The position numbers and the translations under genes were made by a program. The notes below the pieces were generated by a model, which saw only the letters and a list, made by a program, of their open reading frames with translations, was not told the origin of the DNA and did not search any database. From JAKAVN01 sp963796565 (lineage in GTDB: Bacteria > Desulfobacterota > Binatia > Binatales > Binataceae): a stretch of DNA of 64,000 nucleotides. The stretch lies in contig CAWCMA010000003.1 of NCBI GenBank assembly GCA_963796565.1, forward strand, positions 62,001 to 126,000, given 5' to 3'. Below are positions 35,638 to 43,340 of this stretch, piece after piece; position 1 is the first letter of the stretch; every line of letters starts with the position of its first letter.

Positions 35638-36063
35638 ATGACGGGCGATACCCAAAGCACGTACAAACTGCCGCTGCCGAAGACGCGCGGACCGGCGGCG
35701 GAGTTCTACAAGTTCTGCAAGGCGCACGAGTTACGCTTCCAGCGCTGCACCGATTGCTCGGCGTGGCGCCATATCCCGCGCGACATGTGTGCGAAGTGCG
35801 GATCCTTCAACTTCGAGTGGGCGCGTTCGTCGGGCAAAGGCACGGTGTTTTCGTGGACCGTCGCCGCGCAGCCGTTTGTGCCACAGTTCGCGCCGCTGGT
35901 GCCGTATGCGCCCGTAGTCATCGAACTGGAGGAGGGGGTGCGGATGGTCTCGTGGGTGACCGATATAAAGCCCGACGAGCTGGCGCTCGGGATACCGGTC
36001 GAAGTGATGTTCGACGACGTGACGCCAGAGGTGACGCTGCCTAAATTTCGCCGCCGGCGCTAG
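35638..36063 (+). CDS. DUF35 zinc-ribbon / OB-fold protein
   Basis: 141 residues. The rubredoxin-like zinc ribbon has two CxxC knuckles, RCTDCSAW (near 36-41) and MCAKCGSF (near 53-58). The OB fold begins GKGTVFSWTVAAQPF and probably binds an acyl-CoA. Proteins of this family pair with thiolase-like or HMG-CoA-synthase-like subunits and deliver or shield the acyl-CoA. It lies 12 bp after the thiolase-like gene and closes the four-gene operon begun by the CoA transferases. The start is ATG 35638, with AAGAG upstream. Confidence 0.9.
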   Translation: MTGDTQSTYKLPLPKTRGPAAEFYKFCKAHELRFQRCTDCSAWRHIPRDMCAKCGSFNFEWARSSGKGTVFSWTVAAQPFVPQFAPLVPYAPVVIELEEGVRMVSWVTDIKPDELALGIPVEVMFDDVTPEVTLPKFRRRR

Positions 36064-36148
36064 TTGAAAGTCCGCCGCCCGCGCCGATCGTCCAGTCAAT
36101 CGAAGACGCTCAGGAGAGCCCCGCGGTCCGTAAATCCGCAGTGTCCTG

Positions 36149-37609
36149 CTACGGGACCTGCTTCACCGCCGGAATCGTCCACGTTCCGTCCAGCAGCGAG
36201 GGCGGAGTTTCCTTGGGCCAGTACATCCGCAGCATCAGGACGAACTTGCCCTCGGGAGCGGGCAGCCAGTTAGATTCCTTGTCCTTGCCGGGAGACTCGT
36301 GCTGCAGAAAAAGATCGACCGAGCCGTCGGCATTTTTCTTGAGCTTGTTGCGCGCGCTGAGCGTGTAGCGATTGAGCGGATTCGCGACGAAAAAGAATTT
36401 CGCGTCGTACATCGTCAGCGACCAGAACCCGTCCACGGGGGGCATCTTACCTTGGTCGAAATGCATGACGTACTTGTTGCTGCCCAAATAGGGCTTGCCG
36501 TTGGCATCCGCCTCCGAGGTTGGATACACGGCGTCCTCGGGCCGGTTCGCGCCGAGCCCAATCGCGGTGATAAAGGCGCGATCGAGATAGTTCGTGCCGT
36601 AGATTCCGGTCCTGGTGAAAAACGTCCAGCCATTTTCGCGCTTCCCGGCAGTTTTGAAGAAGGCCACTGCTCTCCCGCCGGCACCCTTGCGCACCGTCTT
36701 CAGCGCCTGCTGTACGCTGGGAGAAAGCTTGCTCGGATCGAACGGTTGGCCGGGTACGATTCCAATTTTTGCGATTCTCGCCACCATCGGCGCGTCTTCG
36801 GGGGCAGGCGGGTTGTCTTTCATCAATTGCGCCAGCAGATTGAAGTACGCCGTTGGGTCGAGCGCATTCACCTGCTTTCGTACCGCGGTTTTCACGTCGA
36901 TCGTCGGATCGACCTTGCCCGCTGGCGGCGTGTAAGGCTTGCCGTATGAGCTGAGCGGCACCAGCGTAATCTTGTCCTGCATCTCATGCACCGCCTTGTA
37001 GTCCTCGGGCGTACCGGTGCAATAGATGCGCCCCAGGATCCACACCATGTCGGTCGGCGACTTGTATTGCGTCACGCCCGCGGGAAGGGTTCCCGACCAG
37101 TTGGGTCCCGTGATCGCATACTTCTGCGGGCCGGTACCCGTGGTGCGTTTGCCGGGGACCTGGAACACTGTCGTCCACGCGTCGAGCATCGGGAACAGAT
37201 AGTAGCGCCCGTGCGCGTCGGGAAGGCTGAGCACGTACGGCTCCTTGCTGAGATCGAGCCATCCGGTGGTATACAGCGTATCCGCGTTCGGAGCGGTGAC
37301 GTCGCGAAAGGCTGCGTCGGGGTAGGTGCGCGCCCTCGCGAATTCTCCCATCGGCGCCTTTAGGGCCGTCGGCTGCTCAACGTTGGTCAAAACGCGACGC
37401 GTGTATTCCATCGTGATCAGCGGGTAGCCGTAGATATAGGCGTCCGTCGCGATCGCGGATGCTTCCTTTGCGCTGAGCGGAGCCGTCGCGGCAGCCTGCT
37501 GCGCCGCTGCGTGGGATGCGGCGAGCGCCACGATCCCGATGATCGCGAACGCGAGGGCGACGGCCCGTGCGCCGAAGCCAAACCGGAACGAGCTTGAGGT
37601 TTCTTTCAT
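36149..37609 (-). CDS. Secreted DUF1254/DUF1214 protein
   Basis: 486 residues. A signal peptide of about 36 residues (AVALAFAIIGIVALAASHAAAQ) marks export. The N-terminal DUF1254 part contains ATDAYIYGYPLITMEY and TAPNADTLYTTGWLDLSKEP (about 48-110). The C-terminal DUF1214 part contains DGFWSLTMYD and NRYTLSARN (about 395-430). The family is common in aromatic- and steroid-degrading bacteria, but the biochemical role is not established. GGAG is 8 nt before ATG 37609. It is divergent from the AmnB-like dioxygenase gene and convergent with the DUF35 gene. The divergent interval shares a 15-bp word with that at 22552. Confidence 0.88.
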   Translation of the reverse strand: MKETSSSFRFGFGARAVALAFAIIGIVALAASHAAAQQAAATAPLSAKEASAIATDAYIYGYPLITMEYTRRVLTNVEQPTALKAPMGEFARARTYPDAAFRDVTAPNADTLYTTGWLDLSKEPYVLSLPDAHGRYYLFPMLDAWTTVFQVPGKRTTGTGPQKYAITGPNWSGTLPAGVTQYKSPTDMVWILGRIYCTGTPEDYKAVHEMQDKITLVPLSSYGKPYTPPAGKVDPTIDVKTAVRKQVNALDPTAYFNLLAQLMKDNPPAPEDAPMVARIAKIGIVPGQPFDPSKLSPSVQQALKTVRKGAGGRAVAFFKTAGKRENGWTFFTRTGIYGTNYLDRAFITAIGLGANRPEDAVYPTSEADANGKPYLGSNKYVMHFDQGKMPPVDGFWSLTMYDAKFFFVANPLNRYTLSARNKLKKNADGSVDLFLQHESPGKDKESNWLPAPEGKFVLMLRMYWPKETPPSLLDGTWTIPAVKQVP

Positions 37610-37705
37610 TGCAGGGTCTCCCGGAGGCGCTCTCAGGGCGCATGTGACGCGCCCGTTCTGGAAAAATTCTGGGAAAGACTACCTGATGACCCCAATCAGG
37701 GCAAA

Positions 37706-37720
37706 ATTGGACTTTGGTCC
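37706..37720. repeat. 15-bp word shared with 22552-22566
   Basis: Identical ATTGGACTTTGGTCC in the divergent interval between the DUF1254 and AmnB-like genes, 113 bp before the dioxygenase start. It is a candidate regulator site. Confidence 0.7.
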
Positions 37721-37832
37721 GATGCGGCGGTTCGGTTTCAAGATGAGGCCGCGGTGGGATAAACTTGCCGCTGCCCGAGTTCGCTGGAATCGAAGCTCCA
37801 CGGCGCGGCGGCAAAATCGGAGGGCGCTTGGC

Positions 37833-38759
37833 ATGGCTGGCAAAGGATCGATCGTTGGTGGCTTTATCGCTCCGCATCCCCCGCACCTCGTCTATGGCGA
37901 AAATCCGCCGCAGAACATTCCGCGCTCGAGCGGCGGATGGGAGGTTCTGCGCTGGGCGTACGACAACTGCCGGGAGAAGATCAAACAGCTCAAACCCGAC
38001 GTGATCATCGTCCATACGCCGCACTGGATGACGCTGGTCGGCCATCACATCACTCGCGTCCCCCGGCTTAAGGGTCTCTCTGTCGATCCCATCTTTCCGC
38101 ATCTCTTCCGCTACAACTTCGACACCGCGATCGACGTCGAGCTGGCCGATGCGGTCTACGATGAGGCGCGCGCGGAAGGGCTCATCGCGCGCAAGATGAC
38201 CAATCCGAACTTCCGTCTCGACTACGGCACTATAGTCACTTCCCATATGCTCAATCCCGACTGGGATATCCCGATTCTGAGTCTCTCGGCGAACAATTCC
38301 CCCTACTACTTTTCGCTCGGCGTCGGGATCGAGGAGATGTACAAGCTGGGACGGGCAACGCGCCGCGCGATCGAGAAAACCGGACGGCGCGCCGTGCTGG
38401 CCGCGAGCAATACGCTCTCGCATTTCCATTTCGACCGCGAACCCGATCCCAATTTGCCCGAGGACATGAGCAAGGAGCACGTTTTCAGCCACGCCAACTA
38501 CCTGTGGGACATGCGGGTGCTGCGCCTGATGCGCGAGGGCAAGATGGATGAGCTGCTGAGCGTGCTGCCCGAGTTTATCGAAAAGACCGGGGCCGAGGTG
38601 AAGTCGGGCGCGCTGTTCTGGATGCTCGCGGCGATGGGTTTTCCGAAGGTGCCGGCGCGCGTGCATGGCTACTGGAGCGTGATCGCAACTGGCAACGCGG
38701 TGGTCGAATGGGATCTGTCCGCGGACGCCAGCGATAGCGGAGCTCACGTCCATGCCTGA
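37833..38759 (+). CDS. amnB: AmnB-like catalytic subunit of a 2-aminophenol 1,6-dioxygenase-type enzyme (LigB superfamily)
   Basis: 308 residues, class III extradiol dioxygenase. The first iron-ligand segment is GGFIAPHPPHLVYGENPPQ (His15). The second is HTPHWMTLVGHH (His64). The catalytic His197 is in NTLSHFHF, and the third ligand Glu255 is in GAEVKSGA. All match AmnB positions with small shifts. It would open an aromatic ring next to a hydroxyl (2-aminophenol or a catechol-like compound) using Fe(II) and O2. GGAGGG precedes ATG 37833 by 9 nt. It overlaps the AmnA-like gene by 8 bp, so the two subunits are translationally coupled. Confidence 0.88.
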   Translation: MAGKGSIVGGFIAPHPPHLVYGENPPQNIPRSSGGWEVLRWAYDNCREKIKQLKPDVIIVHTPHWMTLVGHHITRVPRLKGLSVDPIFPHLFRYNFDTAIDVELADAVYDEARAEGLIARKMTNPNFRLDYGTIVTSHMLNPDWDIPILSLSANNSPYYFSLGVGIEEMYKLGRATRRAIEKTGRRAVLAASNTLSHFHFDREPDPNLPEDMSKEHVFSHANYLWDMRVLRLMREGKMDELLSVLPEFIEKTGAEVKSGALFWMLAAMGFPKVPARVHGYWSVIATGNAVVEWDLSADASDSGAHVHA

Positions 38760-39585
38760 GGGCCAAATCGTCAAGGGTTACATCATGCCGGGCATGCCGC
38801 ACGTGATGCTGCCCACGGAATCGGCGAGCCGGGTCGAGTTGCGCAACGCCTGCCGCGTGGCGGGAGCCAATGCGCAGGAGGCGCGGCCCGACGTGCTGGT
38901 CATCTTCAGCACCCAGTGGGTTTCCGTGCTCGGCCACCTGGTGCAGGCGCGGGCGAATCCGACGGGGCTGCACGTCGACGAGAACTGGTACGACCTCGGC
39001 AATTTGCCCTACGACTTTCGCACCGACCTGGAACTCGCGCGCAGGACGATCGATCTCGGCACGGCAGCTGGCTTGCAGGTGCGTCCGGTGGACTACGAGG
39101 GCTTTCCGGTCGATACCGGCACGCTGGTGGCGCTCAACTTTCTCAATCCGAAAAATGAAATTCCCGTCGTCTGCGTCTCGTGCAACATCTACTCCGGGCG
39201 CGACGAGGAGTTGAAGCTCGGCCAGGCCGCCGCGGATGCGGTGCGCGCGCTCGGCCGACGGGCCGTGGTGGTCGCGTCGACGGGACTTTCGGGCCATTAC
39301 TTCACCCGCGAGATTACCGACGACGAAGATCGGATTGTCAACGAAGAAGACGACGCACAGAACCGCAAACTGCTCGACCTTATCGCTGCCGGCAAATGCA
39401 TAGATGCGATGGACCTGGTGCCTGAGTATGCAACTAGGACCGGTGCCGATATGCAATTCAAAAGTTACTACTGGTTAATGGGCGCGATGGGCTCCGGGCG
39501 CGTCCAGAGCAAAGTACTGGGCAAAGTGTTGGGCTACGGCTCGATTTGGGGCAGCGGAGCGGCGGTGGTCGAGTTCACGGTCTGA
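38752..39585 (+). CDS. amnA: AmnA-like non-catalytic partner subunit of the extradiol dioxygenase
   Basis: 277 residues, same fold as AmnB but with the active-site ligands lost. The second-ligand segment reads IFSTQWVSVLGH in place of HTPHW. Recognisable AmnA stretches are HVDENWYDLGNLPYDF near 73, YEGFPVDTGTLVALNF near 118 and a C-terminal YGSIWGSGAAVVEF. In the known enzyme it stabilises the catalytic partner as an alpha2beta2 complex. It starts at ATG 38752 inside the end of amnB. A metallo-beta-lactamase-fold gene follows after 63 bp, and no aminomuconate semialdehyde dehydrogenase or deaminase is nearby. Confidence 0.85.
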   Translation: MPEGQIVKGYIMPGMPHVMLPTESASRVELRNACRVAGANAQEARPDVLVIFSTQWVSVLGHLVQARANPTGLHVDENWYDLGNLPYDFRTDLELARRTIDLGTAAGLQVRPVDYEGFPVDTGTLVALNFLNPKNEIPVVCVSCNIYSGRDEELKLGQAAADAVRALGRRAVVVASTGLSGHYFTREITDDEDRIVNEEDDAQNRKLLDLIAAGKCIDAMDLVPEYATRTGADMQFKSYYWLMGAMGSGRVQSKVLGKVLGYGSIWGSGAAVVEFTV

Positions 39586-39648
39586 ACGCGTCACATTACT
39601 ATGCCGCGGTCGCGCCGCGCGGGCGCTTAAGCGTTGGGAGAAAATTCA

Positions 39649-40527
39649 ATGGCCGCTGACTATTCCATCTGGGTCCTTGGCTATGCACGCACCAAGGTAT
39701 CCGGCGACTTCATGGGCGGGTCGCCGATCGCCAGCAACACCGGTACGTTCGAGATTCCGATGCTCTACACGCTGGTGGTTTCGGCGCCGGGAACCAAAGA
39801 GCGGCGCGTGATCGCGATCGACACCGGGTTCGGGGAGAGCGGCTTCGCCTCGGCCGAAGATAAGCTTTCGGGGATGTTCACCGATATCGAGTGGCCCGAC
39901 GTCGTAGTCGGCAAGGTCGGGTTTCGGCCCGAGGACGTCGATACGATCATCCTGACCCACATGCATGCCGATCATGCGGGCAACGTGGTCGCGTTTCCCA
40001 AGGCCAAGGTTTACGTCCAGCGCGAGGAGTACGAAGGCTGGACGCGGCTTCGCCGTGGCGAGCTAATCAAGACGGCGGGCGCCGGCTCGTGGGCGCTGTC
40101 GTCGATCAACTGGGAGAACTTCGACCGCTTCGACGAGGCGATCGCCGCAGGTCGCGTGACCTTACTCGACGGCGACCGCGAAGTCGCGCCGGGGATCACC
40201 TGCCGGCTGGCCTCGCAATCGCACACTTTCGGTTCGCAATGGGTTGAAATCGAGACGTCTTCGGGTCCGCATATCGCGGCGGGCGATTGCGTGTACTGGT
40301 ACGCGAATCTCGAGAAGATGTGGCCGCCGGGTTATATCCAGGGAAATCCCTGGAACGTGATGCAGGTGTTCGAGAAGATGAGCGGGATTATCGGCGATAA
40401 GCTGCCGCGCGTGGTACCCGGCCACGACATGGAAGTTTTCAAGCGCAACGTCAACTGGACGGCGGGGCTCAATCCGGTCGCCGAGCTACATCTGGCAGCC
40501 GGCGAAAAATCGCGCCGCCCGAAATAA
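39649..40527 (+). CDS. Metallo-beta-lactamase-fold hydrolase, lactonase-like
   Basis: 292 residues. The dinuclear zinc motif HMHADH is at about 104-109. Further ligands lie in SQSHTFGSQ (near 194), GDCVYW (near 210) and VPGHD (near 260). The length and arrangement resemble the N-acyl-homoserine lactonase family. Here it probably hydrolyses a lactone or ester related to the ring-cleavage product, since it follows amnBA. Quorum quenching is an alternative. ATG 39649 with GGGAG 8 nt upstream is preferred to an upstream TTG at 39634. No signal peptide is seen, so it is cytoplasmic. Confidence 0.85.
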   Translation: MAADYSIWVLGYARTKVSGDFMGGSPIASNTGTFEIPMLYTLVVSAPGTKERRVIAIDTGFGESGFASAEDKLSGMFTDIEWPDVVVGKVGFRPEDVDTIILTHMHADHAGNVVAFPKAKVYVQREEYEGWTRLRRGELIKTAGAGSWALSSINWENFDRFDEAIAAGRVTLLDGDREVAPGITCRLASQSHTFGSQWVEIETSSGPHIAAGDCVYWYANLEKMWPPGYIQGNPWNVMQVFEKMSGIIGDKLPRVVPGHDMEVFKRNVNWTAGLNPVAELHLAAGEKSRRPK

Positions 40528-40829
40528 TTTTTTCACCTGTCTTTATGTCCGCGGGTCGATGCCCACACCTGATGGGTCGCACCTCGGCGCTCGTTCTGGT
40601 TCCATCGCGCCACCGGCAAACCACTCACACGATCGTCGCACGCGGACGTTCCGTGGCGCCGCGGGCGGTTCCAGAGTCGGAGGGACCTCGTATGCCTTGC
40701 CAAGCATCCGAGCGTTTATATAGGCTCAATGGGCGCGGCGGCGCGCCATGGAGAGGGTCCGCAGGCCAAGTCTATAAAGTGTGTCAGAGCCGTAGCGCGG
40801 CCACGATTTTTGAGGAGGGCAGTTCTGCG
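40528..40829. other. Intergenic region before the first lipoprotein
   Basis: An AT-rich run with six T residues follows the stop of the MBL gene (about 40528-40540) and could end transcription. The remainder is GC-rich with no coding signature. A strong Shine-Dalgarno for the next gene is at 40812-40819. No convincing promoter hexamers were found. Confidence 0.35.
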
Positions 40830-41561
40830 ATGAGCCGATTGGTTGGTCTTATACTGGCGGCCGCGCTCGCGGTAGCGCCACTTGGAGGTTGCAAGTCGGG
40901 CGGTATCGGCTCGGGAACCAACTATTTTCCGTTGACCGCAAATTCGACCTGGACGTATCAGATATTCTCGAAGAGCCAGGGCACGCAGTACCAGATAACC
41001 GACCGGGTGATCGGTGTGAAGTACGTTCCCGCTTTGAAGCTCACCGGCTCAGTGGTTGACGAGTCTTACAGTCTCGTGCGCGGCGGCACTCGGCCGCTCG
41101 TGTATTACGCCAAGAACGGCTACATCGCACGGCTATCGGCGCTCGACTACGATCAAAAAACCATTCTCGCGCCGTCGTGGGGGCGCTCTGAAGAGGCACA
41201 GTTTCTGCCGCTTCAGCTTACGCCAAACCTGACTTGGACCAACGTCATTTTCCCTTACGGACATCTCTCGGGGGCCTTCAACATCAACCAGAGCCATCGC
41301 ACCTTCGCCGAGACCAAGCCGATCGAGACGCCTGCCGGCCGTTTCAGCAATTGTATTCGCATCGAGACCCAGGCCAAGTATCAGGGCGGGATGTACACCC
41401 GCAAGAGACAGAATCTCCAACTTACCTATTTGGACTGGTACGCGCCCAATGTCGGACTGATAAGGACGGTGGCGCTCGAGGGCGGCCCCACGGGCCCTGA
41501 GATGGATCGGGTCGAGCTGGTCAGATTCAAGGTCACTTCGGCGCAAGACTCCTCACACTAG
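40830..41561 (+). CDS. Putative lipoprotein, beta-rich
   Basis: 243 residues from ATG 40830, which has GAGGAGGG about 10 nt upstream. The signal sequence MSRLVGLILAAALAVAPL is followed by the lipobox LGGC, with Cys21 lipidated. The mature part starts YFPLTANSTWTYQI and carries repeated beta-strand patterns with many Tyr, Thr and Gln. It resembles uncharacterised 'WTYxI' outer-membrane or periplasmic lipoproteins. I cannot assign a function. It is the first of three lipoprotein genes within 2.5 kb. A 14-bp tandem duplication follows its stop. Confidence 0.78.
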   Translation: MSRLVGLILAAALAVAPLGGCKSGGIGSGTNYFPLTANSTWTYQIFSKSQGTQYQITDRVIGVKYVPALKLTGSVVDESYSLVRGGTRPLVYYAKNGYIARLSALDYDQKTILAPSWGRSEEAQFLPLQLTPNLTWTNVIFPYGHLSGAFNINQSHRTFAETKPIETPAGRFSNCIRIETQAKYQGGMYTRKRQNLQLTYLDWYAPNVGLIRTVALEGGPTGPEMDRVELVRFKVTSAQDSSH

Positions 41562-41586
41562 GGCGGCTCACACCAAAGAGTTCGCT

Positions 41587-41614
41587 CCGAGAAGTTCAGG
41601 CCGAGAAGTTCAGG
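41587..41614. repeat. 14-bp tandem duplication after a lipoprotein stop
   Basis: CCGAGAAGTTCAGG occurs twice in direct succession (41587-41600, 41601-41614), 26 bp after the stop codon at 41561. Confidence 0.95.
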
Positions 41615-41638
41615 TCCGGGCGGCGGGTTCGGGACGCG

Positions 41639-42199
41639 TTACGGTTTGGGCTGCTGTCCTGTGGCCGCGGTGTTGGTGCCAGTGTAGTCGATCGCGACCG
41701 CGTCGATGTAGTAGCCGATGTGCCCGCCTTCTCCCACCTTCGGCGTGTACTGCATCTTATTGATGTATTCGCCCGCCTGGTTCGGAGTACGGTTGTTCGA
41801 CGTCACCCCGGTTTCTGATTCGTTGGGCGTGACGCCATAGAGCTGCTTCTTTTCATTCTGTTTCTTACCGCCGACGATCAGCAGGGCCTGGGCGCCCGTT
41901 GCGCATGCCTGATGCTTGAGTTCAGGTACCACTTTGGCAGGATCCTCGTCGACGTCGGCCCAGGCTTCCACTATAGCGACTTGCTGGTAGGCTACCGTCG
42001 GCTCCTCGGTAAGTACCGGCATGTCGCAGTCCGGAGGCTTGGCGGGGCGAATATCGGTCGAGACCGGTGTGACCAGCACTTCGGTCGGGCGCTTATCCGT
42101 GAAGCATCCAGCCGCAAAGCCGGCGCCGGCAGCGAGCAATAGCGCGCTCGCCACCGCCGTCCACCCGTGCGAGCGCGTCGAATGCTGAACTGGCTCCAT
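41639..42199 (-). CDS. Putative lipoprotein of unknown function
   Basis: 186 residues from ATG 42199, with AGGAGA upstream. The hydrophobic segment AVASALLLAAGAGFAAGC ends in a lipobox (FAAGC), so the protein is membrane-tethered. The mature chain has a compact middle part (YQQVAIVEAWADVDEDPAKVV, then ACATGAQALLIVGGKKQ). Similar 'VAxVEA...GADALLI' segments occur in small outer-membrane lipoproteins of unknown role. The tail is low-complexity Thr/Gln/Pro. It is convergent with the 40830 gene and divergent from the 42345 gene. Confidence 0.75.
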   Translation of the reverse strand: MEPVQHSTRSHGWTAVASALLLAAGAGFAAGCFTDKRPTEVLVTPVSTDIRPAKPPDCDMPVLTEEPTVAYQQVAIVEAWADVDEDPAKVVPELKHQACATGAQALLIVGGKKQNEKKQLYGVTPNESETGVTSNNRTPNQAGEYINKMQYTPKVGEGGHIGYYIDAVAIDYTGTNTAATGQQPKP

Positions 42200-42344
42200 C
42201 GCTTGGCTCTCCTGCGCCGTCGAGGCTAGCACGGTGCGGAGTAGCTGACCAAGTTCGAGCAAGTGCAAGTAAGTCGGCCCGCGCCTGCGGGGCGGAATTT
42301 GCGCCCTATTTGCGAAATCGCGGTGCGGGCATATCATCTATGTC

Positions 42345-43298
42345 ATGGCCCGGATCGCGCGGATAGCGGCTATGATGTTATGCGGCCTCGGTGCGATGGC
42401 GATGTCGGCCTGCATGACGGTGCCGGCCTCGAGCAACTCTTCATCCAGCGGTTTCTCGTTCGGCGCTGGAACGGCGCCAACGAGCTTTTCCTCGAGCAGC
42501 GGTTATTCCTCCAATGGGTCCTCGTCGAGCGGCTATAGCTCCTCCAGCACCGCTGCGGCGCCCGCTCCAAGTGGTTATCGCGCCAGTGACCCGGCCGAGA
42601 ATAGTTCAGTCCCGCCGGGATATACCAACGACACCGCACAGAGCGACACACTCACCAGCTACCTGCAGAGTCACCGTCTCCCGCTGGTCGGCGCGCAAGT
42701 GCTGACCAATAGCAGCGGCAATCGGCAAATCATCCTCTATGGCTTCGTGGCGAGCGATTTTGGCAAGCAGGATGCCGCCGACAGGGCGCGCCAATATTTG
42801 CATAGTCCCAATGCCCCGGTGATCAACCGGATCGCAGTGCGGCCCGAGCTGGCCTCGGGTGCCAGCGGTTCGGCGCCGGTCGCGCCGAACGGCACATCGG
42901 GCGGCGCCTATGGTTCGACCGGGTCGGGCGCTTCCGGCGAATCAGGATCTTCCGGCAACCAGCTCGGCAGTGTGCAGAACTACCAGGACCAGCAGCAACA
43001 GGCGCAACAGCAGCAGCAGTATATGCAGCAGAGTCAGCCGAGCCCCAGCGCGATGACGGCGATCGTCCCGCTGATCGGCTTGATGGGCATGCTGAGCATC
43101 GGCAGCGGCGGCCTCGGGATGGGCAGCAGCGGCTTTGGGATGGGCGGCGGCTATCCGCCGAGTTATGGCTCTCCATACGGCGGCTCGCCGTACAGTCCAT
43201 ATGGCTCTCCGTACAGCCCTTATGGTGCCTCGCCGTATAGTCCCTACGGGGCGGCGCCTTATGTGCCGTCCTACGGTTATCCACGAAGCTTTCCCTGA
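42345..43298 (+). CDS. Low-complexity lipoprotein with Ser-rich and SPYSPYG repeats
   Basis: 317 residues. Signal MARIARIAAMMLCGLGAMAM with lipobox MSAC. A Ser-rich region (about 28-70) leads to a short folded module: TLTSYLQSHRLPLVGAQVLTNSSGNRQIILYGFVASDFGKQDA (about 103-145). A Gly/Ser linker, a Gln-rich stretch near 215-230, a hydrophobic segment near 240-255 and a C-terminal array of SPYSPYG-like repeats (about 275-315) follow. The middle module resembles small BON-like or secreted lipid-binding modules, but only loosely. Tyr/Pro/Gly arrays suggest a surface-exposed or adhesive tail. The start is ATG 42345. The repeats make length variation between strains likely. Confidence 0.7.
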   Translation: MARIARIAAMMLCGLGAMAMSACMTVPASSNSSSSGFSFGAGTAPTSFSSSSGYSSNGSSSSGYSSSSTAAAPAPSGYRASDPAENSSVPPGYTNDTAQSDTLTSYLQSHRLPLVGAQVLTNSSGNRQIILYGFVASDFGKQDAADRARQYLHSPNAPVINRIAVRPELASGASGSAPVAPNGTSGGAYGSTGSGASGESGSSGNQLGSVQNYQDQQQQAQQQQQYMQQSQPSPSAMTAIVPLIGLMGMLSIGSGGLGMGSSGFGMGGGYPPSYGSPYGGSPYSPYGSPYSPYGASPYSPYGAAPYVPSYGYPRSFP

Positions 43299-43340
43299 TC
43301 GAAGGCGCTCGCTCCGGATTGTATCGGTAGAGCTCGCGTC

